49,561 bases of DNA from Lysinibacillus fusiformis (GCA_030027265.1 JASENG010000022.1:1-49561); one strand, 5' to 3'; shown: positions 8,972-17,176, counted from the stretch's first letter. The notes: a model not told the origin generated them from the letters alone. Numbers and translations are program-made.

Positions 8972-9676
8972 ATGAAAGTAGAAGTATGGTCAGATTATGT
9001 TTGTCCATTTTGTTATATTGGAAAACGGGAATTAGAACGTGCCATTAAAGATTCCGGGTATGAAGGTCAAATCGATGTGGAATTAAAAAGCTTTTTACTT
9101 GATCCTACAACACCGGCGAATACGGACAAATCTGTATATGAAAGCTTAAGCAAAAAGTTTAATATATCAGAAGAGCAAGCGAAGGAAATGACGAAAAATG
9201 TGGCGGCGCGTGCAAAAGAGGTTGGATTGGATTACAATTTCGACATTATGAAAGAAGCGAATACTACGGCAGCCCATCGTTTAGCGAAATGGGCGGAGAC
9301 AAAAGGCAAGGGTCCGTCCTTCAGTGAACGACTTTTACAATCGTACTTTTTAGAAGGTGGCGCGATTGGCAAGCAGGATGTGTTATTAAGTTTAGTAGAA
9401 GAAGTTGGACTTGATAAAACGGAAGCGCAGGAAATACTAAATGGCAACCAATTTGCAGATGAAGTGGAGCAAGACATTTCCGAAGCCCAAAATTTAGGTG
9501 TACGCGGCGTGCCTTTCTTTGTGCTTGATAATAAATATGGTATTTCAGGGGCGCAGCCAAAAGCTATATTCGATCAAGCAATATCGAAGGCTGCAGAGGA
9601 AGCGGGCTTAAAACCAAAATTAAAGATGGTTGGAGAAAATGGTAATGCTTGTATAGATGGTTCGTGCGATTTATAA
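8972..9676 (+). CDS. DsbA-family thiol oxidoreductase (FrnE/YwbO-like)
   Basis: A 234-residue cytoplasmic protein (no signal peptide) with a thioredoxin fold. The redox pair is CPFC near residues 11-14, a helical insertion follows, and the cis-proline loop RGVPFF is at about 174-179. This is the DsbA/FrnE (2-hydroxychromene-2-carboxylate isomerase-like) class. The tail has an extra pair, GNACIDGSC. Tandem ATGs lie at 8969 and 8972; the second has better spacing from GGAGG (8959-8963). The azoreductase and HxlR regulator nearby suggest a role in thiol or electrophile stress. Substrate unknown. Confidence 0.88.
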   Translation: MKVEVWSDYVCPFCYIGKRELERAIKDSGYEGQIDVELKSFLLDPTTPANTDKSVYESLSKKFNISEEQAKEMTKNVAARAKEVGLDYNFDIMKEANTTAAHRLAKWAETKGKGPSFSERLLQSYFLEGGAIGKQDVLLSLVEEVGLDKTEAQEILNGNQFADEVEQDISEAQNLGVRGVPFFVLDNKYGISGAQPKAIFDQAISKAAEEAGLKPKLKMVGENGNACIDGSCDL

Positions 9677-9746
9677 AAAAACCAATTTCTTCAAAAAAAC
9701 GAGCTGGTAAAATTTTATTTCATACAAAAGGCTTACTAATATTATC

Positions 9747-9775
9747 TTGAAATAGAGATAGTTCTCCTTTAACAT
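9747..9775 (+). promoter_or_regulatory. Candidate sigma-A promoter of the azoreductase gene
   Basis: TTGAAA (9747-9752), 17 bases, TAACAT (9770-9775). The -35 is good and the -10 matches four of six positions. It overlaps loosely repeated ATAG/CTAT sequence that could be an operator. Confidence 0.35.
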
Positions 9776-9818
9776 AGTTTCTATATCAAAATAAATATGA
9801 CATTAAAGGAGTTTATAT

Positions 9819-10457
9819 ATGACGAACGTATTAGTAATTAAAGCAAATAACCGTCCAGATGGCGTTTCTACAAAAATGTACGAAGCTTATGTAGAAGAAG
9901 CAAAAAAAGTTGAAGGTTTAAATTTAACAACTTACGATTTATTTGAAGAGGATACACCATACTTTGGTCAAGAATTATTCAACGCTTTTGGTAAAGTTCA
10001 AAGCGGTGAAGAGTTAACTGAACTTGAAGCTCGTCTTTTAGCTGCGAAACAAAAAGCGATGGATGCTGTAACTGCTGCTGATGTAGTAGTGCTTGCTTTC
10101 CCTCTTTGGAACTTAACAATTCCTGCTAAATTACAAACTTTCATTGATTATGTATATTCAGCTGGGTTCATGTTTAAATACACTCCAGATGGTCAAATGA
10201 TGCAACTATTAACTGATAAAAAGTTTGTTGTATTAAATGCTCGCGGCGGCTACTATTCATCACCTGAAGCGCAACCAATGGAAATGTCAGTAAACTACGT
10301 TAAAAATGTATTTGGTGGAGTAGCTGGTATGACACTTCTTGATGAAGTAATTATTGAAGGCCATAATGCAGAAGCAAACAGAGCGGAAGAAATTATCGCA
10401 GAAGGAATCGAACGCGTGAAAGCATCGGTTCAAAAATTAGCTACAGTAAACGCATAA
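9819..10457 (+). CDS. azoR: FMN-dependent NADH:azo/quinone oxidoreductase
   Basis: This flavodoxin-fold enzyme of 212 residues uses NADH to reduce azo dyes and quinones by two electrons, a detoxification role. The diagnostic segment FPLWNLTIPAKLQTFIDY contributes to FMN and substrate binding, and a second family block is NARGGYYSS. Length matches AzoR/YvaB. AAAGGAG precedes the ATG. It is monocistronic with a strong terminator. In B. subtilis, azoreductases are repressed by the HxlR-family regulators YodB and CatR; a similar regulator lies 0.8 kb downstream here. Confidence 0.95.
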   Translation: MTNVLVIKANNRPDGVSTKMYEAYVEEAKKVEGLNLTTYDLFEEDTPYFGQELFNAFGKVQSGEELTELEARLLAAKQKAMDAVTAADVVVLAFPLWNLTIPAKLQTFIDYVYSAGFMFKYTPDGQMMQLLTDKKFVVLNARGGYYSSPEAQPMEMSVNYVKNVFGGVAGMTLLDEVIIEGHNAEANRAEEIIAEGIERVKASVQKLATVNA

Positions 10458-10462
10458 TACAG

Positions 10463-10495
10463 CCCCCCAACTTGTTTAACAGGTTGGGGGTTTCT
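10463..10495 (+). terminator. Rho-independent terminator of azoR
   Basis: Stem CCCCCAAC/GTTGGGGG, extended by a few inner pairs, then TTTCTT. Confidence 0.85.
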
Positions 10496-10515
10496 TATGG
10501 TTTTCTCTATTATAA

Positions 10516-10860
10516 TTAGTTTTTTCGTTCAAAACTTTGGAATCTAGTTCCCTGGAAGGTAAGGAGCCCTAAGTCATCTTCTGCGAGCAATCCGTATTCA
10601 TTGCCGGGCATTTCAAATTCCATTCGGTCGCCGCTTTCAACTTCAAAAGTCGAGTAATACCAAGTTCGTGAATGCTCGCCTCGTACTTCAGTACGTTTTG
10701 CTACTATTTGTGCTGGAACTGTTAAAATAGGAGAAGCATTATTTTTTGAATTCTTTCTAATGCTGGAACTAATTCTCCAAATAAGCATTCCAAATACAAA
10801 AATAAAAACCGCCCCTATAAAAATATTCCCCAAACCAAAAATTACGTCACCCCAAAACAT
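10516..10860 (-). CDS. DUF2500 family membrane protein
   Basis: A 114-residue protein with one N-terminal transmembrane helix (about residues 8-30), a basic linker, then a small beta-rich domain ending in the DUF2500 signature LGLLTFQGTRFQSFER. Function is unknown in the family. The soluble part should face the cytoplasm by the positive-inside rule, since basic residues follow the helix. AAAGGAG lies before the ATG. It is convergent with azoR and divergent from the HxlR gene. Confidence 0.85.
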   Translation of the reverse strand: MFWGDVIFGLGNIFIGAVFIFVFGMLIWRISSSIRKNSKNNASPILTVPAQIVAKRTEVRGEHSRTWYYSTFEVESGDRMEFEMPGNEYGLLAEDDLGLLTFQGTRFQSFERKN

Positions 10861-11240
10861 AAAAATCGCTCCTTTAATAATTTTGTTGCATCCAATTGAT
10901 CTTGTGTCGAAATGAATAGAATCTTATATGGATTCATAAAATCATGGAAGAAATGTAAATACGTTCAACAGTTCATCCATCTTTGTTTTTCAACATCAGC
11001 CAAAAGAAATATTATGTATGATTAAAAATACGTTTTGAAAGCTTGAAAGTTTCAAATTAATGGAAATATTCTTTTTGGAATTCATAATGGAATGTTTAAA
11101 TTCACTATATCGTACTATTTTAAAGTGAACTTACTTTTTGTAACTAGATGTAAAATGGTACACTAGACATGGATCATGCATATAATAAATTCATTCGGAT
11201 GTTTATAAGTATATTGAACTACTTAATTTGAGGTGTGATG
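10861..11240. other. 380-base intergenic region with a candidate operator
   Basis: AT-rich sequence without a supported gene; it must contain the divergent promoters of the DUF2500 and HxlR genes. A short dyad TTAC-N5-GTAA (11131-11143) lies about 100 bases before the HxlR start. Near it is TACTATTTTAAA (11113-11124), which resembles a half of the YodB-type box as I remember it. Neither is more than a candidate. Confidence 0.35.
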
Positions 11241-11549
11241 ATGAAAGAATCTACAATATGTCCTCGCCTATCGAAAGCAATGGATCTACTAGGAAAACGC
11301 TGGACGACATTAATACTTTATCAATTATTAGAGGGATCACAACGTTTTAACGAAATTGAATCGGCATTGCCGGTGAGTGGACGTCTTCTTTCTGAACGTT
11401 TAAAGGAATTGGAGAAAGAAGGCATTGTTGAAAGGAAGGTCTACACAGAAGTGCCTGTTCGAGTAGAATACTCTCTAACAGATAAAGGGAGTGCGCTGGA
11501 GGGAGCTATCCGTGAAGTTGAGAAATGGTCACAATGTTGGATAAAATAA
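11241..11549 (+). CDS. HxlR-family transcriptional regulator, YodB/CatR-like
   Basis: A 102-residue winged-helix protein: LLGKRWTTLIL is followed by the recognition region ISGRLLSERL-like (here VSGRLLSERLKELEKEG) and the wing EVPVRVEYSLTDKG. It has a conserved N-terminal cysteine (C7 in STICPRL) and one C-terminal cysteine (C99). In B. subtilis YodB and CatR, the equivalent N-terminal Cys, with C-terminal Cys residues, senses quinones and diamide. The ATG at 11241 is chosen for spacing from GAGG. The azoreductase and FrnE-like genes upstream are plausible targets, by inference. Confidence 0.87.
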   Translation: MKESTICPRLSKAMDLLGKRWTTLILYQLLEGSQRFNEIESALPVSGRLLSERLKELEKEGIVERKVYTEVPVRVEYSLTDKGSALEGAIREVEKWSQCWIK

Positions 11550-11627
11550 GGCCATGTATCACTTGTCAAAAAGCTTTTAATTACCCATACTAAAAAAGAG
11601 TATGTAGTAGAAAGGAAACTTGCTTTT

Positions 11628-12548
11628 ATGACAATTAAAAAATGGGCAGATGATTTAGCTCAAATAGTTAAACCTAATAATATTAAAATAAATGAATCAC
11701 TAAAAACATATACAATGACTAAACTCGGTGGCAATGCGGATGTTTTTGTCCTGCCTGAAACCGAAGAAGAAGCAGCTGCAGTTGTAAAATATGCATACGA
11801 ACATAAGGTGCCGCTATTAATGTTGGGGAATGGTTCTAACATGGTTGTGCGCGATGGCGGTGTTCGAGGAATCGTTATCTCATTTACAAAGCTGGATGAA
11901 ATCCGCATAGACGGAGAAAGAATGTATGCACAAAGTGGTGCGCTTATTAAAGAAGCCTCTCGTATAGCAGCCGCAAATAGTTTAACAGGTTTTGAATTTG
12001 CATGCGGCATACCTGGTTCTGTTGGCGGAGCTATGGCCATGAATGCGGGCGCTTATGGTGGAGAAATCAAAGATATCATTATTGATTGCACTGTTATAAC
12101 AAAAGAAGGAGAACGCATTGTTCTTTCGAAAGAGGAACTTGAGCTTGGCTACCGAAAAAGCATCATTGCTAAAAAAGAATATTTTGTTCTCTCATCGAAC
12201 TTCCAGCTTCAAAAGGGAGATCAAAAAGAAATCGATGAAAAAGTTGCAGATTTAACATTTAAGCGTGAATCCAAACAACCTTTGGAATATCCATCAGCAG
12301 GGAGTGTATTCAAACGCCCTCCAGGTTATTTTGCCGGAAAGTTGATTCAAGATAGCGGTCTGCAAGGAAAAGGTGTGGGAGGTGCCGAAGTTTCAACAAA
12401 GCATGCAGGATTTATTATTAATAAAGGCAACGCAACCGCAACAGACTATATTGAAACAATCGAGATGGTTAAACGTACCGTAAAAGAAAATTTTGATGTG
12501 GATCTTGAGCTGGAAGTGAAAATTGTTGGTGAAGATTTAACAAATTAA
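11628..12548 (+). CDS. murB: UDP-N-acetylenolpyruvoylglucosamine reductase
   Basis: The FAD/NADPH enzyme that reduces UDP-GlcNAc-enolpyruvate to UDP-MurNAc, the second committed step of peptidoglycan precursor synthesis. It has the FAD-binding block LGNGSN (66-71), ACGIPGSVGGA (125-135) and the catalytic-serine segment YPSAGSVFKRP (221-231). The 306-residue length and lack of the extra loop of E. coli MurB indicate the type II enzyme of Firmicutes. GAAAGGAAA precedes the ATG. It stands alone, unlike the cell-division-cluster murB of some Bacillus. Confidence 0.97.
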   Translation: MTIKKWADDLAQIVKPNNIKINESLKTYTMTKLGGNADVFVLPETEEEAAAVVKYAYEHKVPLLMLGNGSNMVVRDGGVRGIVISFTKLDEIRIDGERMYAQSGALIKEASRIAAANSLTGFEFACGIPGSVGGAMAMNAGAYGGEIKDIIIDCTVITKEGERIVLSKEELELGYRKSIIAKKEYFVLSSNFQLQKGDQKEIDEKVADLTFKRESKQPLEYPSAGSVFKRPPGYFAGKLIQDSGLQGKGVGGAEVSTKHAGFIINKGNATATDYIETIEMVKRTVKENFDVDLELEVKIVGEDLTN

Positions 12549-12554
12549 GATTTT

Positions 12555-12585
12555 AAAGGCGCCTCTCGCAATGATGGGCGCTTTA
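12555..12585 (+). terminator. Weak terminator-like hairpin after murB
   Basis: Short stem GCGCC (12559-12563)/GGCGC (12577-12581), bordered by AAAG and CTTTA, without a full T run. Confidence 0.4.
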
Positions 12586-12637
12586 TATCTTCACGCCAAA
12601 AACATAGTTGGTAATTAATACATAGTGAGGTTTGTAA

Positions 12638-13399
12638 ATGAAATTTATATCATGGAATGTCAATGGAATACGTGCCTGCGTGAAAAAAGGGTTTGTCGAC
12701 TTTTTTAATGAAGCAGATGCAGATTTCTTCTGTATTCAAGAAACGAAATGCCAAGATGGACAAATCGAACTACCCTTCGAAGGGTATTATCAATATTGGA
12801 ATTATGCTGAGAAAAAAGGCTATTCAGGTACCGCAATTTTCGCAAAGCATAAACCGTTATCAGTAAAATATGGTGTCGGGGATGAAGAAAGCGAGCCAGA
12901 AGGACGCATTATCACTTTGGAATATGAAACGTTCTATTTAGTAAATGTCTATACACCCAATTCTCAGCGTGATTTAGCTCGATTGCCCAAAAGACTGGAC
13001 TGGGAAGAAAAGTTAGCTGGTTATTTAAAGGAATTAGATGCTAAAAAGCCTGTTATTTATTGTGGAGACTTGAACGTTGCCCATGAAGAGAAGGATTTAA
13101 AAAATGCAAAATCTAATATAGGGAATTCAGGTTTTACTTTTGAAGAACGGGGCAAAATGACAGAGTTGCTTCAATCCGGTTTCACAGATTCATTTAGACA
13201 TTTCAACCCGGATAGAGAAGATGCATTTACTTGGTGGTCCTATATGAATAAAGTACGTGAGCGAAATATTGGTTGGAGAATTGATTACTTTATCATTTCC
13301 AATCGATTGGTAGACCTTGTTCGAAAAACAGATATTCACGCCCGTGTATTAGGCAGTGACCATTGTCCGGTTTTATTGGAAGCAGAGGTTGGTCTGTAA
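12638..13399 (+). CDS. exoA: Exodeoxyribonuclease III / AP endonuclease
   Basis: An exonuclease III-family enzyme that cuts abasic DNA sites and removes 3'-blocking groups in base excision repair. Catalytic motifs are in order: SWNVNGIR at the N-terminus, IQETK (metal-binding Glu at residue 35), YCGDLNVAH in the middle and GSDHCP at the C-terminus. The length of 253 residues equals the B. subtilis enzyme within one residue. AGTGAGG precedes the ATG. Monocistronic. Confidence 0.97.
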   Translation: MKFISWNVNGIRACVKKGFVDFFNEADADFFCIQETKCQDGQIELPFEGYYQYWNYAEKKGYSGTAIFAKHKPLSVKYGVGDEESEPEGRIITLEYETFYLVNVYTPNSQRDLARLPKRLDWEEKLAGYLKELDAKKPVIYCGDLNVAHEEKDLKNAKSNIGNSGFTFEERGKMTELLQSGFTDSFRHFNPDREDAFTWWSYMNKVRERNIGWRIDYFIISNRLVDLVRKTDIHARVLGSDHCPVLLEAEVGL

Positions 13400-13515
13400 A
13401 AAATATTTAATATTGGATATCTTACTTGTTGAAATCATCATATTACTATAAATTAATATATGAGATATAGAGTTGTTTGGTGGAGAATATTAAATATTAG
13501 GTAGGGGAAAAATCT

Positions 13516-13800
13516 TTGTCAAAGCCCATATTAAAAAATGTAACAGAAGAAATTGTACATGGTCTTGTTCGATTTTTATTGCATGGTCTAGAATATCAAA
13601 CATTTTGTGATTGTGATTTCTGTCAAATGAATATTTGTGCAGATGCCTTAAATCATTTGCCAACATATTATGTGTCAACAAGTGATGCTAGAGAAGAAGC
13701 GTATCTTACATTAAAAAGCCCGGAGAACATCGAGTTAATAAATAAAAAAATAATCATTGCAATTCACACAGTTGGAAAAAAACCAAACCATACAATCTAA
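13516..13800 (+). CDS. ComFB-domain protein
   Basis: A 94-residue protein with the ComFB pattern: an N-terminal helix, then the cysteine cluster CDCDFCQMNIC (C31, C33, C36, C41, likely zinc), followed by ADALNHLPTYYVST. In B. subtilis, comFB sits between comFA and comFC and has little known effect on competence; family members have been reported as cyclic dinucleotide receptors. Here it stands alone, away from comFA/comFC. The start is TTG, chosen from AGGGGAAA seven bases before it. It has its own terminator. Confidence 0.82.
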   Translation: MSKPILKNVTEEIVHGLVRFLLHGLEYQTFCDCDFCQMNICADALNHLPTYYVSTSDAREEAYLTLKSPENIELINKKIIIAIHTVGKKPNHTI

Positions 13801-13837
13801 ATGTCCAATGAGTCTAAATGACTTTTTGGACATTTTT
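13799..13837 (+). terminator. Rho-independent terminator of the ComFB gene
   Basis: Stem AAATGTCCA (13799-13807)/TGGACATTT (13827-13835) with T tail; the upper arm starts inside the stop codon. Confidence 0.8.
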
Positions 13838-13887
13838 CATCAGGTTAAATCTCGAAAGAAGTTCGTTAACCTATTAATTGTTTTAAG

Positions 13888-13916
13888 TTACCTTTTTAGG
13901 TGTGTTGTAGTAAAAT
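13888..13916 (+). promoter_or_regulatory. Candidate mntR promoter with overlapping dyad
   Basis: TTACCT (13888-13893), 17 bases, TAAAAT (13911-13916). A dyad ACCT-TTTT-AGGT (13890-13901) covers the -35, a place where a DtxR-type repressor could act. Confidence 0.35.
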
Positions 13917-13949
13917 TAAACTGATATTTTGAAAGTGAGGAGACTTGTT

Positions 13950-14360
13950 ATGCCAACACCTAGTATGGAGGATCATATCGAGCAAATTTATTTGTTAATC
14001 GAAAATAAAGGGTATGCGAGGGTGTCGGACATAGCTGAAGCATTATCTGTTCTTCCTTCTTCAGTCACAAAAATGGTGCAAAAGTTAGATAAAGATGGAT
14101 ATTTAGTATACGAAAAATATAGAGGGCTTACATTAACAACAAAGGGAGAAAAACTAGGTAAACGTCTTGTGAAAAGACATGAGTTACTTGAACAGTTTTT
14201 AAGACTTATTGGTGTAGATGAGGGACGTATATATGAGGATGTTGAAGGAATCGAACACCATTTAAGTTGGAATTCGATTGATCGAATAGCTGACCTAGTC
14301 CAGCTGCTGGAAGAAGACACACGACTAGTAAAAAAACTAGAAGCAATGAAAGAACAATAA
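13950..14360 (+). CDS. mntR: Manganese-sensing transcriptional regulator MntR
   Basis: A DtxR/MntR-family repressor that senses Mn(II) and controls manganese uptake and efflux genes. The 136-residue protein is near-identical in its first half to B. subtilis MntR. All metal ligands are in register: D8, E11, H77, E99, E102 and H103. The winged helix spans about residues 20-70, and the dimerisation helices follow. The ATG at 13950 is preferred because GTGAGGAG precedes it with good spacing, and it gives the MntR N-terminus. No transporter gene is beside it. Confidence 0.96.
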   Translation: MPTPSMEDHIEQIYLLIENKGYARVSDIAEALSVLPSSVTKMVQKLDKDGYLVYEKYRGLTLTTKGEKLGKRLVKRHELLEQFLRLIGVDEGRIYEDVEGIEHHLSWNSIDRIADLVQLLEEDTRLVKKLEAMKEQ

Positions 14361-14399
14361 AACACTTATTGATATGAAAAGTGGAAAGGAAAGGCAAAA

Positions 14400-15254
14400 T
14401 TGAGCGAATTACAATCAGGTCAAGTTGTTGAGTTAACGGTATTAGAGGAGCAAGGATCAAAGTGGATATTGACGGATGGACGTCTGGAGATTCCTTTAAA
14501 CAGTTCTGATGTCCAAAAGACGCTGGAGGTTGGCGAACGTCTAAAAGTTTTCCTATATGCAGATCGACGAGGCAGTTTACAAGCAACTACTGCAATACCA
14601 GCTATCTTGGAAGGTGAATACGGATGGGCTCGTGTAATCAAGATGACAAAAGAGGGTGCCTTTGTAGATATCGGTTCTTCTCGTGAAGTGCTCGTGAAGG
14701 CGGAGGATTTGCCTCCTATACAAAGCGTATGGCCGGAAGTTGGAGATCATCTATTTTTAACGCTGCGTACAGATCGTAATGGAGATTTATTTGGACGTTT
14801 AGTAACTGAAGAAAAGGTGAACGAATTATATGAGGGTGCTTTTGAAGAAATGCACAATAAGAACATTAAAGCACGCCCTTACCGATTATTGCCTGTAGGT
14901 GCATTTTTATTGGGGATAGAAGAGCCTTTCAGAATCTTTGTTCATAACACGGAGATGGAAGCAGAGCCAAGACTTGGACAAGAAGTGGAAGTTCGTATCA
15001 TCGCAGTAAAAGAAGATGAATCTTTAAATGGCTCATTGCTTCCTCGAAAGCATGAAAGACTTGGACAAGACGCAGAAAAAATCTTAGCGTACTTGCAAAG
15101 TGTGGGGGGCAAAATGCCATTCGGGGACAAGTCAACACCAGAAGAAATTACGGAAATGTTCCATATGAGCAAAGGGGCTTTTAAAAGAGCGCTAGGTACC
15201 CTTATGAAAGCCGGAAAAGTTAAACAGCAGGATGGCTGGACAGAAATTTTATAA
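14400..15254 (+). CDS. cvfB: CvfB-like S1-domain RNA-binding protein
   Basis: A 284-residue protein with tandem S1-like OB folds: an N-terminal one, then the canonical S1 repeat around EYGWARVIKMTKEGAFVDIG at 72-91, then a third. It ends in a winged helix (about 225-284, EITEMFHMSKGAFKRALGTL). This is the layout of CvfB/YitL, an RNA-binding protein linked to virulence gene expression in Staphylococcus. The start is TTG, preceded by AAAGGAAAGG. It follows mntR by 40 bases without a terminator, so co-transcription is likely. Confidence 0.88.
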   Translation: MSELQSGQVVELTVLEEQGSKWILTDGRLEIPLNSSDVQKTLEVGERLKVFLYADRRGSLQATTAIPAILEGEYGWARVIKMTKEGAFVDIGSSREVLVKAEDLPPIQSVWPEVGDHLFLTLRTDRNGDLFGRLVTEEKVNELYEGAFEEMHNKNIKARPYRLLPVGAFLLGIEEPFRIFVHNTEMEAEPRLGQEVEVRIIAVKEDESLNGSLLPRKHERLGQDAEKILAYLQSVGGKMPFGDKSTPEEITEMFHMSKGAFKRALGTLMKAGKVKQQDGWTEIL

Positions 15255-15264
15255 AAAAGTAATG

Positions 15265-15304
15265 AGCTGTGACCTAATCTCTTTCTTGTGTCACAGCTTG
15301 CTTT
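15265..15304 (+). terminator. Probable terminator after cvfB
   Basis: Perfect 9-bp stem AGCTGTGAC (15265-15273)/GTCACAGCT (15290-15298); the tail TGCTTTG is only moderately T-rich. Confidence 0.6.
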
Positions 15305-15413
15305 GTAAAAGAAGCGTTGATTGTAATCGAGTGGTCAATGAATCTATCAATTGGAACCTTTTACTTTTATTTACGTACTAATTGTTGAAAAACATAAAAA
15401 GGGGATATGTTGA

Positions 15414-16328
15414 ATGAAACAAAAGTGGATAGCATTGTTAGCAACATTGGTATTATTAGTTTCAATGAAAATGCCGATGAGTGCCTTTGCTGCTGATAAT
15501 AGTGAACCAAAAGCGATAAATGAAAAATTAGGAGTGCCGATTGTCGTTTATGGGGCCAATTTATCTGAAGATGAAAAAGCAACTGTCAAAGATGCTCTTC
15601 AAGTAAATGAAGAACCAGAAGTAGATGAAATAACAGTTTCTGGCGAAGATTTAGCGAAATACATTACTGATAGCAACCCAAGTTCGAGAATGTATTCTTC
15701 CGCTAAAATTACGCGTGAAGAAGAAGGCAAAGGGTTAATCATTAGTATCGTCACACCGGAAAACATTACGCAAGTAACATCAGAAATGTATGCCAATGCA
15801 ATGCTGACTGCAGGGATAGAAGATGCAACAGTCGAAATTGCAGCGCCTAAACCTGTTACAGGACATTCCGCTCTAGTAGGTATTTATAAAGCTTACGAAG
15901 TGAAAACAGGTGAAACTTTAAATACAGAACGAACTGATGTGGCAAATGATGAGCTTTCTGTTGCGACCCAAATTGCGGAAAATGCGAATATTAGCGATGA
16001 GCAAATTGCAGAATTATTAACGGGCATTAAACAGCAAATTTCTGAGTTAAATCCGGCAACGAAAGAAGAGGTTGAGAAAATCGTAACAGATCAATTAGCG
16101 AAGCTGAATATAGAATTAAGTGAGCAAGATCGTCAAATCCTAGTAGACTTGATGAATCGTATTAGCCAGCTGGATATCGATTTCTCAAAGCTTTCAGACC
16201 AGTTATCTGATCTAGCAACATCTTTTGAAGAGAAGTACGGAGAGATCCTGCAAGATGAAGGTTTTTGGAATGGTGTGAAAAACTTCTTCAATAAATTAAT
16301 TGATACAGTTTCTTCCTGGTTTAAGTAA
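15414..16328 (+). CDS. Secreted DUF1002 protein (YpuA-like)
   Basis: A 304-residue exported protein. It has a signal peptide (MKQKW, a hydrophobic core, cleavage expected after SAFA near residue 26), then the DUF1002 domain with VPIVVYGANLSEDEK, ITREEEGKGL and MLTAGIEDATVEIAAPKPVTG. B. subtilis YpuA is of similar length; no biochemical function is known. The C-terminal 100 residues are charged and helical. AAAAGGGG lies before the ATG. Monocistronic. Confidence 0.87.
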   Translation: MKQKWIALLATLVLLVSMKMPMSAFAADNSEPKAINEKLGVPIVVYGANLSEDEKATVKDALQVNEEPEVDEITVSGEDLAKYITDSNPSSRMYSSAKITREEEGKGLIISIVTPENITQVTSEMYANAMLTAGIEDATVEIAAPKPVTGHSALVGIYKAYEVKTGETLNTERTDVANDELSVATQIAENANISDEQIAELLTGIKQQISELNPATKEEVEKIVTDQLAKLNIELSEQDRQILVDLMNRISQLDIDFSKLSDQLSDLATSFEEKYGEILQDEGFWNGVKNFFNKLIDTVSSWFK

Positions 16329-16419
16329 GAAGTGTAGATAGGACTTATGTTTATACGAGCAAATCAGTGTTATTGAATACCTAACTATGTTATATTTTTA
16401 GCGGATGGGAGGGATGATG

Positions 16420-16701
16420 ATGGATTTTAAATTAACAGAAAAAAGTCCAAAACATTTTGCTTTTGAGTATGAACAAGAAGGGGAAAAACTAGCGGAAATT
16501 GAATGGATTCAGCATGATAATATCATGGATATGAACCATACTTATGTATCCAATGCTCTGCGCGGCCAAGGGGTAGCAAAGAAATTGCTGGACAAGGCAG
16601 CGGATTATGCTAGAGAGAATGACCTGAAGATGAATGCCATTTGTTCTTATGTAGTGGCGGCATTCGAAAAAAGTGAAGCTTATAACGATATAAAAGCATA
16701 A
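16420..16701 (+). CDS. Small GNAT-family N-acetyltransferase-like protein (YjdJ type)
   Basis: A 93-residue single-domain protein. LRGQGVAKKLLDKAADYARE is the acetyl-CoA pyrophosphate-binding loop and helix of the GNAT fold, in the short Gcn5-related class (COG2388). Expected role is acetyl transfer to an unknown acceptor. Three ATGs follow GGGAGGG; the one at 16420 has the best spacing (six bases). It has its own terminator. Confidence 0.82.
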   Translation: MDFKLTEKSPKHFAFEYEQEGEKLAEIEWIQHDNIMDMNHTYVSNALRGQGVAKKLLDKAADYARENDLKMNAICSYVVAAFEKSEAYNDIKA

Positions 16702-16706
16702 AAAAT

Positions 16707-16747
16707 AGGGTGTCTATTTGTAGTCGACTACGATTAGGCACCCTTTT
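16707..16747 (+). terminator. Rho-independent terminator of the GNAT gene
   Basis: Outer stem AGGGTGTCTA/TAGGCACCCT with one G-T wobble, an inner palindrome GTAGTCGACTAC, then TTTT. Confidence 0.85.
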
Positions 16748-16850
16748 ATATTGTTTGAAAATAGAAGGTAAAAAAATGAGGTTCTGAATATAATAGTATA
16801 AGCATAATTGATTTTTGATACATATAAAAAAATGGCGAGGGGAAGGTCAT

Positions 16851-17111
16851 ATGTCAATCTTTAAGAAGGAAGTATTTGTCACATATTCACTCGATCAATT
16901 ATCGAAAGTAAAGGATATTTTGGAGCGGGAAGGGATAAAGTATTCTTATAAAGTGAAGGATCTTTCAACTGATTGGTCGGGAAGCAGAAGCCGAGAGTAT
17001 TTTGGAAGTTTTGGCACGAATTCTGATTTTGAACGGCAGTACGCAATTTTTGTAAGCAGAAGAGATGTGGAACAGGCGGTATATTTAATACAGCGTACTA
17101 TAAATTCATAA
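16851..17111 (+). CDS. Small uncharacterised protein, possibly DUF2007-like
   Basis: An 86-residue soluble protein with a beta-alpha-beta pattern: KEVFVTYSLDQLSKVKDILEREG, then YKVKDL, then ERQYAIFVSRRDVEQAVYLI. The plan (a first strand, a helix spanning a Leu-rich stretch, a later strand ending in V-S-R-R-D) recalls the DUF2007 putative signal-transducing family, but similarity is weak. The ATG at 16851 is chosen from AGGGGAAGG upstream; an upstream ATG lacks a site. It is monocistronic with a perfect terminator. Confidence 0.72.
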   Translation: MSIFKKEVFVTYSLDQLSKVKDILEREGIKYSYKVKDLSTDWSGSRSREYFGSFGTNSDFERQYAIFVSRRDVEQAVYLIQRTINS

Positions 17112-17151
17112 AAAAAGCGTATTCGTTAATTTTCTCGAATACGCTTTTTTT
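17110..17151. terminator. Bidirectional terminator
   Basis: Perfect 10-bp stem AGCGTATTCG (17116-17125)/CGAATACGCT (17136-17145), flanked by six A on the left and seven T on the right. It can serve the gene ending at 17111 and the small minus-strand gene ending at 17177. Confidence 0.88.
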
Positions 17152-17176
17152 ATACTAAAACCAAGTTGATTTTTGA

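Noticed and set aside
13400..13500. AATATTTAATATT and AATATTAAATATT palindromes
   Set aside because: Simple AT palindromes expected in such AT-rich sequence; no further context.
13475..13510. GTTTGG and GGGGAAA before the ComFB gene as a sigma-B promoter
   Set aside because: The spacing is about 23 bases, far outside 12-15, and GGGGAAA is the ribosome site.
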